Positions 25,678 through 34,717 are shown, numbered from the stretch's first letter. The stretch: DNA of 64,000 nucleotides from Rubrimonas cliftonensis (GCF_900107585.1 NZ_FNQM01000003.1:248001-312000), one strand, 5' to 3'. Notes: a model not told the origin generated them from the sequence alone. Made by a program: numbers and translations.

Positions 25678-27468
25678 ATGGGCGAACAGAAGAACATGAT
25701 CCTGGCGGCGGCGCTGAGCTTCCTCGTCATCGTCGTGTGGCAGGTGTTCCTCGCGCCGCCGCCGCCGGCGCTCAACCCCCAGCTCCCGCCCGCCGAGTCC
25801 GTGGCGGGCGCGCCGGACGCGCCCGGCCCGATCGCCGCGGCGCCGACGTCCGTCCCGCGGGCCGAGGCGCTCGCGCGCAGCGCGCGCGTGCCGATCGACA
25901 CCCCGAAGCTGCGCGGCTCGCTCTCGCTGAAGGGCGGCCGCATCGATCACCTCGACCTCACCGCCCACCGGCAGACCAACGACCCCGGCTCGCCGGCCGT
26001 GGAGCTGCTGGAGCCGACCGGCGCCGCCAATCCCTACTACGCGCTCTGGGGCTGGACGCCGGCGCGCGGCTCCCAGACGGGCCCGCTGCCAGACGCCGAG
26101 ACGGAGTGGGCGCTGGCCGCCGGCGACCGCCTCGCGCCCGGCGCCCAGGTGACGCTGGAGTGGGACAACGGCGCCGGCCTCGTCTTCCTGCGCGAGATCG
26201 CGGTGGACGAGAACTACATGTTCACCGTCACCCAGACGGTCGCGAACCGGACCGACGCGGCGCTGAGCCTCGCGCCCTACGCCATCATCGCGCGCCACGG
26301 CGAACCGCAGACGATCAATTTCTACATCCTGCACGAAGGCGCCATCGGCGAGATCGACGGGGTGCTGAAGGAGTACAACTACAGCGACATGCTCGAACTG
26401 CCCGCCGACCCCGCCGAGGGCGGACCGGTCGAGCGGCTGCCGGTCGCCAACAACGGCTGGCTCGGCTTCACCGACAAGTACTGGATGACGGCGCTCGCCG
26501 GCGGCGCCGACAGGCCGTTCACCGCCGTTTTCAAGGCCACCGGCGCCGGCCTGCCGGTGTTCCAGACCGACCTGCGCCAGCCGGCGCTCACCGTCGCGCC
26601 CGGCGAGAGCGCCTCGGCCTCCTCCATGCTCTTCGCCGGCGCCAAGGAGACGCGGCAGCTTCAGGAGTACGAGGATACGCGCGGCATCGGCGGCTTCGTG
26701 GACGCGGTCGACTGGGGCTGGTTCTTCTTTCTCACCAAGCCGATCCACTGGATGCTGCTGTTCATCCACGACATCGTCGGCAACATGGGCTGGGCGATCA
26801 TCCTGCTCACCGTGGTGATCAAGACGCTGCTTTTCCCGCTCGCCTACAAGTCCTTCGTCTCCATGTCGCGCATGAAGAACCTTCAGCCGGAGATGGAAAA
26901 GATCAAGGAGCGCGTCGGCGACGACAAGATGAAGATGCAGCAGGAGATGATCGCGCTCTACAAGCGCGAGAAGGTCAACCCGGCCGCCGGATGCATCCCG
27001 ATCCTGCTCCAGATCCCGATCTTCTTCTCGCTCTACAAGGTGATCTTTGTGTCCCTGGAACTGCGGCACGCGCCGTTCATCGGCTGGATACAGGATCTCT
27101 CGGCGCCCGACCCGACCTCCTGGATGAACCTTTTCGGCCTGCTGCCCTTCGAGACCTCGGCGATCCCCGCCTTCCTGACGCTGTTCTCGATCGGAGTCTA
27201 TCCGATCATCATGGGGATCACGATGTGGATGCAGCAGAAGCTGAACCCCGCGCCCACGGACCCGATCCAGGCGCAGATCTTCGCTATCATGCCGTTCATG
27301 TTCATGTTCCTGCTGGGCACCTTCGCGTCCGGGCTGGTGATATACTGGATCGCCAACAACGTGCTGACCTTCGCGCAGCAGTACACGATCATGCGAAGCC
27401 AGGGCGTCGACGTGAACTTCTTCGGCAACGTCAAGCGCACCTTCAAGCGAAAGCGTCCGGTCGAATGA
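25678..27468 (+). CDS. yidC: Membrane protein insertase YidC
   Basis: The 596-residue insertase places proteins into the inner membrane, alone or with Sec. It has the N-terminal anchor MILAAALSFLVIVVWQVF, a periplasmic beta-sandwich domain (about residues 60-325), and five conserved C-terminal helices starting at DWGWFFFLTKPIHW. The family blocks FPLAYKSFVSMSRMKNLQPEM and PAAGCIPILLQIPIFFSLYK are intact. Length is normal for alphaproteobacteria. Its last codons (KRKRPVE, stop) form the first part of a 32-bp tandem repeat, and the stop overlaps an ATG (ATGA) that opens the first mini-ORF of the array. Confidence 0.97.
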   Translation: MGEQKNMILAAALSFLVIVVWQVFLAPPPPALNPQLPPAESVAGAPDAPGPIAAAPTSVPRAEALARSARVPIDTPKLRGSLSLKGGRIDHLDLTAHRQTNDPGSPAVELLEPTGAANPYYALWGWTPARGSQTGPLPDAETEWALAAGDRLAPGAQVTLEWDNGAGLVFLREIAVDENYMFTVTQTVANRTDAALSLAPYAIIARHGEPQTINFYILHEGAIGEIDGVLKEYNYSDMLELPADPAEGGPVERLPVANNGWLGFTDKYWMTALAGGADRPFTAVFKATGAGLPVFQTDLRQPALTVAPGESASASSMLFAGAKETRQLQEYEDTRGIGGFVDAVDWGWFFFLTKPIHWMLLFIHDIVGNMGWAIILLTVVIKTLLFPLAYKSFVSMSRMKNLQPEMEKIKERVGDDKMKMQQEMIALYKREKVNPAAGCIPILLQIPIFFSLYKVIFVSLELRHAPFIGWIQDLSAPDPTSWMNLFGLLPFETSAIPAFLTLFSIGVYPIIMGITMWMQQKLNPAPTDPIQAQIFAIMPFMFMFLLGTFASGLVIYWIANNVLTFAQQYTIMRSQGVDVNFFGNVKRTFKRKRPVE

Positions 27469-27668
27469 CCGCCGGCAAGCGAAAGCGTCCGGTCGAATGA
27501 CCGCCGGCAAGCGAAAGCGTCCGGTCGAATGACCGCCGGCAAGCGAAAGCGTCCGGTCGAATGACCGCCGGCAAGCGAAAGCGTCCGGTCGAATGACCGC
27601 CGGCAAGCGAAAGCGTCCGGTCGAATGACCGCCGGCAAGCGAAAGCGTCCGGTCGAATGACCGCCGGG
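27445..27668 (+). repeat. Seven-copy 32-bp tandem repeat across the yidC/MOSC junction
   Basis: Seven head-to-tail copies of a 32-bp unit start at 27445, 27477, 27509, 27541, 27573, 27605 and 27637. The first six are identical and the last differs only in its final base. Each unit begins AAGCGAAAGCGTCC and carries GAATGACC, that is a stop and start fused as ATGA. The first copy is the end of yidC; the ATG of the last copy is the start of the MOSC gene. Between them the units create six mini-ORFs of 11 codons, each MTAGKRKRPVE, at 27465, 27497, 27529, 27561, 27593 and 27625. Each overlaps the next by four bases. There are no spacers, so this is not CRISPR. It looks like slippage or unequal-crossover expansion of one junction. 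Confidence 0.95.
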
Positions 27669-28469
27669 GAGCAGGCGCCGGCGCCCGGCGGCGGGACCGG
27701 CGCGAGGCGCAGCGACGCCGCGGGCGGCGCGCTGGCCGCGATCCATCGTCACCCGGTCAAGAGCCTCGGCGTCGAGGCGCTGGAGCGCGTTACGCTCGCC
27801 CCGGGCGCATGGATGCCGTTGGACCGCGTCTGGGCCGTGACGCGGGCGGGCGCGGCCTTCGACGCCGCGAACCCGGACTGGGTGGAGCCCAACAACTTCG
27901 CGCGCGTCACCCATGCGCCGCGGCTGGCCCAAGCCCGCGCCGGGTGGGACGGCGCGACGCTCACCCTCGCCCACCCCGACGCGCCGGTGCTCTCGGTCGA
28001 CCCCGAGACGGCCGAAGGCCGCGCCGCCATCGAAGCGTGGGTCGCGCCGCTCGTCGAGGACGCGCTGAGCGGGCCGTTCCGCCTCGTCCGCGCGCGCCAG
28101 CCTCTGACCGATGTCGATCGGCCGTGGCTATCGCTGCACTCGATGGCGTCGCTGAGGGCGCTTTCGGAGGCCGCCGGCAAACCGCTCGATCCGCTGCGCT
28201 TCCGCGGCAACCTGTGGGTGGAGCGGCTGGCGGCCTGGGAGGAGACGCAGTGGCCGGGCCGCGTGATCGCGGTCGGCCCCGTCAGGCTCAGGGTGGTCGA
28301 GCCGATCTGGCGCTGCGCCGCCACGCAGGCCAACCCCGACACCGGCGCGCGCGACGCCGACACCCTGCGCGCCATGCGCGAACTCGTCGGCGACACCTGC
28401 TTCGGCGTCTACGCAGAAGTGGTCGAGGGCGGGGAGATCGCGCTGGGCGACGTCGTCCTGCCGGTCTGA
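27657..28469 (+). CDS. MOSC domain-containing protein
   Basis: The 270-residue protein has an N-terminal MOSC beta-barrel region (IHRHPVKSLGVEALERV, PLDRVWAV) and the C-terminal MOSC domain with RFRGNLWV and the conserved Cys in RCAATQANPDTGARD. MOSC proteins bind sulfurated molybdenum cofactor or related ligands, as in MOSC sulfurase tails and mARC/YiiM. The exact role of this one is unknown. Its first four codons (MTAG) come from the final unit of the tandem repeat. In other alphaproteobacteria a MOSC gene also sits between yidC and engB, so the order is conserved even though the junction has expanded here. Confidence 0.93.
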   Translation: MTAGEQAPAPGGGTGARRSDAAGGALAAIHRHPVKSLGVEALERVTLAPGAWMPLDRVWAVTRAGAAFDAANPDWVEPNNFARVTHAPRLAQARAGWDGATLTLAHPDAPVLSVDPETAEGRAAIEAWVAPLVEDALSGPFRLVRARQPLTDVDRPWLSLHSMASLRALSEAAGKPLDPLRFRGNLWVERLAAWEETQWPGRVIAVGPVRLRVVEPIWRCAATQANPDTGARDADTLRAMRELVGDTCFGVYAEVVEGGEIALGDVVLPV

Positions 28470-28475
28470 GCCGCC

Positions 28476-28574
28476 ATGTCCGCACCCGAAACCCGCCAGT
28501 CCGACCTTTCAGGCGCCGCGGCGCCTACGATCCGCGGCGCGGGCGGCGCCGCTCCGGAGACCGTGCGCCCATGA
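28476..28574 (+). CDS. Possible 32-residue small ORF coupling MOSC gene to engB
   Basis: A 32-codon frame (begins MSAPETRQSD, ends APETVRP) starts six bases after the MOSC gene stop. It ends with a TGA that overlaps the engB ATG (ATGA). This fills the 101-base gap exactly. It has no recognisable family, membrane segment or strong ribosome site. It may be a translational coupling leader rather than a functional peptide; chance cannot be excluded in GC-rich DNA. Confidence 0.35.
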   Translation: MSAPETRQSDLSGAAAPTIRGAGGAAPETVRP

Positions 28575-29224
28575 CCGACATGCCGACCGACGCGCCGATG
28601 TTCGACGAAGAGGCGGTCGAGGCCGCGCGAAAACTCTTCGCGGGGCCCTGCGACTTCGTGAAGGGCGTGGTGGCGCTCGGCGGGCTGCCGCCGGCGGACC
28701 GGCCGGAGGTCTGCTTCGCGGGGCGCTCCAACGTCGGCAAGTCCTCGCTGATCAACGCGCTGACCGGGCGCAAGGGGCTGGCGCGGGCGTCGAACACGCC
28801 GGGCCGCACGCAGGAGCTTAACTTCTTCGACCTCGGCGGCCGGCTCTGGATGGTCGACCTCCCAGGCTACGGCTTCGCGGAGGCGCCGAAGGCGAAGGTC
28901 GCGGCCTGGCAGGCGCTGCTGAAGGACTATCTCGCCGGCCGCCCCACGCTACGCCGCGCCTTCGTGCTGGTGGACGGGCGGCACGGACTGAAGCCGCCGG
29001 ACCTCGAGATCATGGCGCTGCTAGACGGCGCCGCAGTGGCCTATCAGGTGGTGCTGACCAAGGCCGACAAGCCGCGCGGCGGCGCCATCGTCGCGACGGC
29101 GGAGGGCGTGCGGGCGGGGCTGGCGAAGCGGCCCGCCGCGCACCCCCACATCCACCTGACCTCCTCGGAGACGGGACATGGCCTGCCGGAGCTGCGCGCC
29201 GAGATCGCCGCGCTGGCGGGCTGA
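28571..29224 (+). CDS. engB: Ribosome biogenesis GTPase EngB (YihA/YsxC)
   Basis: The 217-residue GTPase is needed for large-subunit assembly and cell division in many bacteria. G motifs are all present: G1 GRSNVGKSS near residue 51, G2 region NTPGRTQELNFF, G3 DLPGYG, G4 TKAD and G5 SSETG. Length is normal. The ATG overlaps the stop of a preceding small frame. It closes the rpmH-to-engB cluster and converges with the alcohol dehydrogenase gene. Confidence 0.96.
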   Translation: MTDMPTDAPMFDEEAVEAARKLFAGPCDFVKGVVALGGLPPADRPEVCFAGRSNVGKSSLINALTGRKGLARASNTPGRTQELNFFDLGGRLWMVDLPGYGFAEAPKAKVAAWQALLKDYLAGRPTLRRAFVLVDGRHGLKPPDLEIMALLDGAAVAYQVVLTKADKPRGGAIVATAEGVRAGLAKRPAAHPHIHLTSSETGHGLPELRAEIAALAG

Positions 29225-29241
29225 ACGGGAGGCGCCCGCGG

Positions 29242-30276
29242 CTACATCCGCAGCACCACGCGGCCCTCGATCGCGCCCTGCCGCATCCTGTCGAAGATCG
29301 CGTTGATGTTGTCGAGCACGTCCCAGGAGTAGTGGCTGCTCACCCTGCCCTCGCCGGCGAAGGCGAGCGCCTCGGCGAGATCGTTGCGGGTGCCGACGAT
29401 GGAGCCGCGCACGGTGATGCGCTTCAGCACGACCTCGAAGATCGGCAGCGGGAAGTCGCCCGGCGGCAGCCCCACCAGCGACAGCGTGCCGTGGCGGCGC
29501 AGCATCCCCACCGCCTGCGCGAAGGCCTGCGTGCTGACGGCCGTCACCAGCGCGCCATGCACTCCGCCAATGAGCTTCTGCGCCTCCGCCGCCACGTCGC
29601 ACTCAAGCCCGTTCAGGGCGATCTCCGCGCCGAGCGAGCGGGCGAGCGCGAGCTTGTCCTCGGCGATGTCCACCGCGATCACGCGCAGGCCCATGGCGCG
29701 GGCGTACTGGACAGCCATGTGGCCGAGGCCGCCGATGCCGGAGATCGCGACCCACTGGCCGGGCCGCGCCTCGGTCTCCTTCAGGCCCTTGTAGACCGTG
29801 ACGCCGGCGCAGAGCACCGGCGCGGCGGCGCCGAACTCCAGCCCGTCGGGCAGCCGGCCGACATAGTTGGCGTCCGCCAGGACATACTCCGCATAGCCGC
29901 CGTCGACGGTGTAGCCGGTCATCTGCTGGCTCTCGCAGAGCGTCTCCCAGCCGCCGGCGCAGTGCTCGCAGCGCCCGCAGGCGGTGTGCAGCCACGGCAT
30001 CCCCACCCGGTCGCCCTCCTTGAGGTGCGTCACGCCGGCCCCGAGCGCGGCGACCTCGCCGACGCCCTCATGGCCGGGGATGAAGGGCGCGGTCGGCTTC
30101 ACCGGCCAGTCGCCCATCGCGGCGTGCAGGTCGGTGTGGCAGACGCCGGAGGCGCGCACGCGGGCGACGATCTGACCGGGGCCGGGCCGCGGCACGGCGA
30201 CCTCGCGGATCTCCAGCGGCGCGCCGAGGCGCGTCACGACGGCGGCCTTCATTGTGTTCGGCAGGGCTTCGGGCAT
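29242..30276 (-). CDS. adhP: Zinc-dependent alcohol dehydrogenase, AdhP type
   Basis: This 344-residue medium-chain dehydrogenase oxidises primary alcohols with NAD+. Catalytic zinc ligands are in SGVCHTDLH and GHEGVGEV. The structural zinc Cys set is CGRCEHCAGGWETLC, and the coenzyme fold has GIGGLGHMAVQYA. The AdhP-specific DWPVKPTAPFIPGHEG block is present. It is transcribed toward engB and separated from hisE by about 90 bases that contain no other gene. Confidence 0.95.
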   Translation of the reverse strand: MPEALPNTMKAAVVTRLGAPLEIREVAVPRPGPGQIVARVRASGVCHTDLHAAMGDWPVKPTAPFIPGHEGVGEVAALGAGVTHLKEGDRVGMPWLHTACGRCEHCAGGWETLCESQQMTGYTVDGGYAEYVLADANYVGRLPDGLEFGAAAPVLCAGVTVYKGLKETEARPGQWVAISGIGGLGHMAVQYARAMGLRVIAVDIAEDKLALARSLGAEIALNGLECDVAAEAQKLIGGVHGALVTAVSTQAFAQAVGMLRRHGTLSLVGLPPGDFPLPIFEVVLKRITVRGSIVGTRNDLAEALAFAGEGRVSSHYSWDVLDNINAIFDRMRQGAIEGRVVLRM

Positions 30277-30369
30277 GGGCTGGCTCCAGCGGTTCGGGTT
30301 GCGCCCGCCCGTGATCCCCCCTGCGCCGCGCGGCCGCCTTGAGGCGGATCAATCCGCGACGAGAGCGGA

Positions 30370-30687
30370 TCAGCCGCCCTTGCGCGAGGCCTTCTCGACG
30401 ACGCCGGAGACGCCCTCGCGCCGCTCCAGCTCGGCCAGGACGTCCGCGAGGCCCAGGCCCTGGGCGGCGAGCATCACCGCCATGTGATAGAGGACGTCGG
30501 CGCATTCGGCGACCAGCGCGGCGCGATCTCCCTGCGCAGCGGCGATGATCGCCTCCACCGCCTCCTCGCCGAATTTTTCAGCGCATCTGGCCGGCCCCTT
30601 CGCCAGCAGCCCGGCGGTGTGGGACGAGGCCGGGTCCGCCGCCTTGCGGGCCTCGATGGTCGCCGCGAGGCGGTCGAGCACGGTCAT
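30370..30687 (-). CDS. hisE: Phosphoribosyl-ATP pyrophosphatase
   Basis: The 105-residue enzyme hydrolyses phosphoribosyl-ATP to phosphoribosyl-AMP, step 2 of histidine synthesis. The all-alpha MazG-like motifs are visible: [28 protein letters not shown] and [14 protein letters not shown], with the metal-binding EE and EXXD residues. It starts within the hisF stop (ATGA) and is the last gene of the his operon in this window. No hisI is fused to it. Confidence 0.95.
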   Translation of the reverse strand: MTVLDRLAATIEARKAADPASSHTAGLLAKGPARCAEKFGEEAVEAIIAAAQGDRAALVAECADVLYHMAVMLAAQGLGLADVLAELERREGVSGVVEKASRKGG

Positions 30688-31445
30688 TGCAGCCTCACGG
30701 GGATGCCGGCGGCGGCCATGTGGGCCTTGGCCTCCGCGATGGAGTGCTCGCCGAAATGGAAGATGGAGGCGGCGAGCACGGCGTCGGCATGGCCCTCGCG
30801 CACGCCGTCGACGAGGTGATCGAGCGTCCCCACGCCCCCCGAGGCGATCACAGGCGCGTCCACCGCGTCGGCCACGGCGCGGGTGAGCCCGAGGTCGAAG
30901 CCGATGCGGGCGCCGTCGCGGTCCATCGAGGTCAGCAGGATCTCGCCGGCGCCGAGGCTGGTGACGCGTTTCGCGAACGCCACCGCGTCGATGCCGGTGG
31001 GCGTGCGCCCGCCATGGGTGAATATCTCCCAGCGGCCCGGGCCGACGGCCTTGGCGTCGATGGCGACCACGACGCACTGGCTGCCGAACTTCTCGGCCGC
31101 CGCGCGCACAAGCTCGGGGTTCTTCACCGCCGCGGTGTTGATCGAGGCCTTGTCGGCCCCGGCGAGCAGCAGCTGGCGGATGTCCTCCACCGCGCGCACC
31201 CCGCCGCCCACGGTCAGCGGCATGAAGCAGCGCTCGGCGGTGCGGGCGACCACGTCGAGCAGGGTGCCGCGGTTCTCATGGCTGGCGGCGATGTCGAGGA
31301 AGCACAGCTCGTCGGCGCCGGCGGCGTCATAGACGGCGGCCTGCTCGACCGGGTCGCCGGCGTCGCGCAGGTCGACGAAGTTGACGCCCTTCACGACGCG
31401 CCCCTCCTTGACGTCGAGGCAGGGGATGACGCGGGCCTTCAGCAT
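30684..31445 (-). CDS. hisF: Imidazole glycerol phosphate synthase cyclase subunit
   Basis: This 253-residue TIM barrel partners HisH to make imidazole glycerol phosphate and AICAR from PRFAR and ammonia. Catalytic Asp residues are in [15 protein letters not shown] and [15 protein letters not shown], with phosphate-binding GGGVR and ASGGVGTL loops. The ATG at 31445 gives the canonical [12 protein letters not shown]-terminus and has a GAGGAGGAG site upstream. The upstream small gene ends seven bases inside it, and hisE starts at its stop. Confidence 0.97.
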   Translation of the reverse strand: MLKARVIPCLDVKEGRVVKGVNFVDLRDAGDPVEQAAVYDAAGADELCFLDIAASHENRGTLLDVVARTAERCFMPLTVGGGVRAVEDIRQLLLAGADKASINTAAVKNPELVRAAAEKFGSQCVVVAIDAKAVGPGRWEIFTHGGRTPTGIDAVAFAKRVTSLGAGEILLTSMDRDGARIGFDLGLTRAVADAVDAPVIASGGVGTLDHLVDGVREGHADAVLAASIFHFGEHSIAEAKAHMAAAGIPVRLQ

Positions 31446-31678
31446 GGCTCCTCCTCTCCGGCGCAGGCGGCGCACCAGCGCACGTCCTCCCAGCCGCGAT
31501 TGCGCAGGCGGCGCAGGGTGTTATCCGCGTCCCGCCGGTTCTCGAACGGCCCGTGCCACACCACCGGCTCGCGCCCGACGAGCGCGCCCGAGAGCCCGCC
31601 CGGCCCCCAGCCGCAGCCATCGACATGACCGCGCCCCCGCGCGCGCGACGGCGTCTCGGCGACCCACCAGCGCGTCAC
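31439..31678 (-). CDS. Small Cys-containing protein with SPOR-like segment (hypothetical)
   Basis: The 79-residue frame starts at a GTG ([11 protein letters not shown]) and ends seven bases inside hisF. Its second half, [20 protein letters not shown] then [13 protein letters not shown], has the GPF...A...L..L...G spacing of a single SPOR-type beta-alpha-beta repeat. It lacks a signal peptide or membrane helix. The similarity is weak and made by eye. It lies between the LysE-type exporter and hisF, and its end carries the hisF ribosome site, so translation is plausible. Function unknown. Confidence 0.5.
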   Translation of the reverse strand: MTRWWVAETPSRARGRGHVDGCGWGPGGLSGALVGREPVVWHGPFENRRDADNTLRRLRNRGWEDVRWCAACAGEEEPC

Positions 31679-31715
31679 CGGCCGCCGCGCGCGTGCGCCG
31701 CCAAGCCGCCCGCGC

Positions 31716-32360
31716 TCACGCCGCCCGCCGCGTCAGCGCCATCGCCGCGCCGGCCGCCATCAGCGCGCCGCCCCCGATCCGGTTGACCAGCCGCATCGCC
31801 CGCGGGCTGCGCGCCAGCCGGCCGGCCCGCGCGCCGGCCAGCGCGTAGCCGAGCGCGTTGACGAAGGCGAGCGTCACGAAGGTCGCCGTCAGCGTCGTCA
31901 TCTGCGGCGCGAAGGCGCGCGCCGGATCGACGAACTGGGGCGCGAAGGCGACGAAGAACAGGATAGACTTCGGGTTTAGCACCGTCACCAGAAAGGCGTG
32001 GCCGAGCATCCTCTCGGGCGGCGCCGCGTCGGCGCGGGCCTCAACCGGCGTCGCGCCGCCAGCGCGCCAGAGCTTCAGCCCGAGCCACGCGAGCCATGCG
32101 GCGCCGATCCACTTCACCGCCATGAACAGCGTCGCAGAGGCCGCGAGCAGCGCGCCCACGCCGAGCATCGCAGCGGTCATCGCGACCAGATCGCCGAGCG
32201 CCACGCCGACGGCCATCGGCGCCGCGACCCGCCAGCCGCGCCCCATCGCATAGCTCACCACCAGCAGCACGGTCGGGCCGGGGATCAGCAGCAGCGCCGT
32301 GGACGCGGCGGCGAAGGCGGCCCATGTGGCGAAGTCCATTCCGAAGTCCATTCCGCTCAC
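31716..32360 (-). CDS. LysE/RhtB family amino acid exporter
   Basis: The 214-residue membrane protein has five to six helices and the family signature [20 protein letters not shown], then [29 protein letters not shown] and [21 protein letters not shown]. The family exports amino acids such as lysine, homoserine or threonine. The GTG at 32360 overlaps the hisA stop (GTGA), with in-frame ATGs at 32351 and 32339. Its coupling inside a his operon raises the possibility of a histidine or related-metabolite efflux role, which is an inference. Confidence 0.93.
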   Translation of the reverse strand: MSGMDFGMDFATWAAFAAASTALLLIPGPTVLLVVSYAMGRGWRVAAPMAVGVALGDLVAMTAAMLGVGALLAASATLFMAVKWIGAAWLAWLGLKLWRAGGATPVEARADAAPPERMLGHAFLVTVLNPKSILFFVAFAPQFVDPARAFAPQMTTLTATFVTLAFVNALGYALAGARAGRLARSPRAMRLVNRIGGGALMAAGAAMALTRRAA

Positions 32361-33079
32361 CCCCTCAGCAGCGCCACGGCCTCGGCGAGGTCGATGCGGC
32401 CGTCATAGAGGGCCCGGCCCGAGATGGCGCCGTCAAGCGGCGCGCCGCAGGCCTTGAGCGCGCGCAGGTCGTCGAGCGAGGAGACGCCGCCCGAGGCGAT
32501 CACCGGGATCGAGACGCCGCGGGCGAGCGCGGCGGTGGCCTCGACGTTCGGCCCCTGCATGGCGCCGTCGCGGTCGATGTCGGTGTAGATCAGCGCCGCC
32601 ACGCCGGCGTCCTCGAAGCGGCGGGCGAGGTCGAGCGCGGAGATGTCGGTGTTCTCCGCCCAGCCCTCGACCGCCACCATGCCGGCGCGGGCGTCCACAC
32701 CCACCGCGACCCTGCCAGGAAAGGCGCGGGCGGCCGCCTTCACCAGCGCGGGGTCGCGCACCGCGACGGTGCCGAGGATGACGCGCGCCAGGCCCTTCCC
32801 CAGCCACGCCTCGATGGCGGCCATGTCGCGGATGCCGCCGCCGAGCTGACAGGGGACGGAGACGCGGGCGAGGATCGCCTCCACCGCCGCCGCATTGACC
32901 GCCCTGCCGGCGAAGGCGCCGTTGAGGTCCACCAGATGCACCCACTCGCAGCCGGCGCTGACGAAGGCCTCCGCCTGCGCGGCGGGGTCGTCGTTGAAGA
33001 CGGTCGCCGCCTCCATCGCGCCGCGCAGCAGGCGGACGCACTGGCCGTCCTTCAGGTCGATGGCGGGGTAGAGGATCAT
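32357..33079 (-). CDS. hisA: ProFAR isomerase
   Basis: This 240-residue TIM barrel isomerises ProFAR to PRFAR in histidine synthesis. The catalytic Asp pair is in [15 protein letters not shown] near the N-terminus and [15 protein letters not shown] after the middle. GGGIRD and [11 protein letters not shown] phosphate loops are present. The ATG overlaps the hisH stop and its own stop overlaps the LysE-type gene start, both by four bases. Confidence 0.97.
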   Translation of the reverse strand: MILYPAIDLKDGQCVRLLRGAMEAATVFNDDPAAQAEAFVSAGCEWVHLVDLNGAFAGRAVNAAAVEAILARVSVPCQLGGGIRDMAAIEAWLGKGLARVILGTVAVRDPALVKAAARAFPGRVAVGVDARAGMVAVEGWAENTDISALDLARRFEDAGVAALIYTDIDRDGAMQGPNVEATAALARGVSIPVIASGGVSSLDDLRALKACGAPLDGAISGRALYDGRIDLAEAVALLRG

Positions 33080-33720
33080 GGCGTCCAGCTCAGGAAATTG
33101 GCGATGAGGCGCAGGCCGGTCCTCTGGCTCTTTTCCGGGTGGAACTGCACGCCGGCGATGTTGTCGCGGCCGACCGCGGCGGCGAAGCGCCCGCCATGGT
33201 CGGCGGTCGCGAGCACATGGGCGGGGTTCTCGGCCCGCAGATGATAGGAGTGGACGAAATAGGCGTGGTCGCCCTCTGCGATCCCGTCGAACAGCGGGTG
33301 GTCGGCGACGCTCAGCGCGTTCCAGCCGATCTGCGGCACCTTGAGGCGCGGGCCGTCGCCCTGCGTCGGTTCAAGCCGCGCGACCTCGCCAGGGATCCAG
33401 CCGAAGCCCGGCCAGTCGCCATGCTCGCGCCCCACAGTCGCCAGAAGCTGCATCCCTACGCAGATGCCGAGGAACGGCGCGCCTCTGGCGATCACCTTTT
33501 CCTCCAGCGCCGCGCGCAGGCTGGCGGCCTCGACGCCGCGCGCGCAGTCGGCGAAGGCGCCGACGCCGGGCAGCACGACGCGATCGGCGCGCATCATCGC
33601 CTCTGGGTCGGCGGTGAGCGAGACGGGGCCGCCGCGGCCGGTCTCCTCCGCCATGCGCTGAAACGCCTTGAGTGCGGAGCGCAGGTTGCCGGAGCCGTAA
33701 TCGAGAATGACGGTGCTCAT
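33076..33720 (-). CDS. hisH: Imidazole glycerol phosphate synthase glutaminase subunit
   Basis: This 214-residue class I glutamine amidotransferase supplies ammonia to HisF. The nucleophile Cys is in [10 protein letters not shown] and the His-Glu pair is in [10 protein letters not shown]. The N-terminal [13 protein letters not shown] and [12 protein letters not shown] motifs are standard. The ATG at 33720 overlaps the stop of the DUF2628 gene by four bases; the longer frame adds only five non-conserved residues. Confidence 0.97.
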   Translation of the reverse strand: MSTVILDYGSGNLRSALKAFQRMAEETGRGGPVSLTADPEAMMRADRVVLPGVGAFADCARGVEAASLRAALEEKVIARGAPFLGICVGMQLLATVGREHGDWPGFGWIPGEVARLEPTQGDGPRLKVPQIGWNALSVADHPLFDGIAEGDHAYFVHSYHLRAENPAHVLATADHGGRFAAAVGRDNIAGVQFHPEKSQRTGLRLIANFLSWTP

Positions 33721-34127
33721 CCCGGCGCGCCCCAAGGTCCGGAGGGCGCCGCGGTCGGGACGGCGGCGCCGGCGCGGCGGCGCAGCCAGCGCAGGGCGGC
33801 GGCGTCGGCGCTGTCGGCGGTCACGCCGCCGAGGTCGCGCCAGCCGCGCAGCCGCAGCTCGAGCCGGGAGGCGGCGCCGGCCTCGAAGCCCATCGCCAGC
33901 CGCACCGCGAGATCGACGGCCGCCGCAGCCGCAGGGCCGCCCGTCATCGCGAGCGCGGCCGTCCCGGCGCCGGCGGCCAGCAGGGCGAGGGCCAACAGCC
34001 AGCGCCGGTTCCAGAGCGCCCAGAGCAGCGGCAGCGCGAAGGCCGTCCAGCGCCAGCGGTCCTCGATCAGCACGGCGCGCGCCGGGTCGGCCCTCTCCGG
34101 CAGATGCACGGTGAACAGACGGCTCAT
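33717..34127 (-). CDS. DUF2628-like small membrane protein in the his operon
   Basis: The 136-residue protein begins [25 protein letters not shown] and has two or three hydrophobic helices (about residues 28-62). A region with [20 protein letters not shown] follows, matching the pattern of DUF2628 proteins found between hisB and hisH in Rhodobacterales. It overlaps hisB and hisH by four bases each. A membrane role linked to histidine genes is not established. Confidence 0.85.
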   Translation of the reverse strand: MSRLFTVHLPERADPARAVLIEDRWRWTAFALPLLWALWNRRWLLALALLAAGAGTAALAMTGGPAAAAAVDLAVRLAMGFEAGAASRLELRLRGWRDLGGVTADSADAAALRWLRRRAGAAVPTAAPSGPWGAPG

Positions 34128-34717
34128 GCGCTCAGCGTGCCCTTGGTGGACGGCGGGCCGGCGGGGGCGCGCGGGTCGGGCTCGACCGCCTCGCGCAGGG
34201 CGCGCGCGACGGCCTTGAACGCGCTTTCCGCGATGTGGTGGCTGTTGGCGCCGGCGAGCCCCTCGACATGGAGCGTGACGCCGCCGTTCATCGCGAATCC
34301 TGTGAAGAACTCGCGCACCAGTTCGGTGTCGAAGGAGCCGATCTTCTGCGTCGGGAACGGCAGCGACCACACCAGGAAGGGCCGGCCGGAGAGGTCTAGC
34401 GCGGCGCGCGTCAGCGCCTCGTCCATCGGCAGCAGGCACGATCCGTAGCGGCGTATCCCCGCCTTGTCGCCCAGCGCCTCGCGGAGCGCCCGGCCAAGCA
34501 GGATGCCGCAGTCCTCCACCGTGTGGTGGTCGTCGATGTGCAGGTCGCCCTTCGCGCGGAGAGTGAGGTCGAACAGCGCGTGGCGCGCGATCTGTGCGAG
34601 CATGTGGTCGAAGAAGCCCACGCCGGTGGCGACGTCGCAGCGCCCCGAGCCGTCGAGAGCGAGCGAGAGCGAAATCTGCGTTTCGGACGTGTTCCGCGAT
34701 AGCTCCGCCTTGCGCAT
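34124..34717 (-). CDS. hisB: Imidazoleglycerol-phosphate dehydratase
   Basis: The 197-residue enzyme dehydrates imidazole glycerol phosphate in histidine synthesis. It has the paired metal-binding motifs [10 protein letters not shown] and [11 protein letters not shown], plus the [18 protein letters not shown] block. It is the monofunctional form, without the histidinol-phosphatase domain seen in enterics. It is the first gene of the minus-strand his operon here; its promoter should lie in 34718-34789. Confidence 0.97.
   Translation of the reverse strand: MRKAELSRNTSETQISLSLALDGSGRCDVATGVGFFDHMLAQIARHALFDLTLRAKGDLHIDDHHTVEDCGILLGRALREALGDKAGIRRYGSCLLPMDEALTRAALDLSGRPFLVWSLPFPTQKIGSFDTELVREFFTGFAMNGGVTLHVEGLAGANSHHIAESAFKAVARALREAVEPDPRAPAGPPSTKGTLSA

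Noticed and set aside
27445-27668. CRISPR array
   Set aside because: The 32-bp units abut without spacers and are in a coding junction; no cas genes are present.
27198-27974. Minus-strand protein with a repeated peptide across the 32-bp array
   Set aside because: The repeated peptide is only the antisense reading of the array, and flanking parts are shadows of yidC and the MOSC gene.
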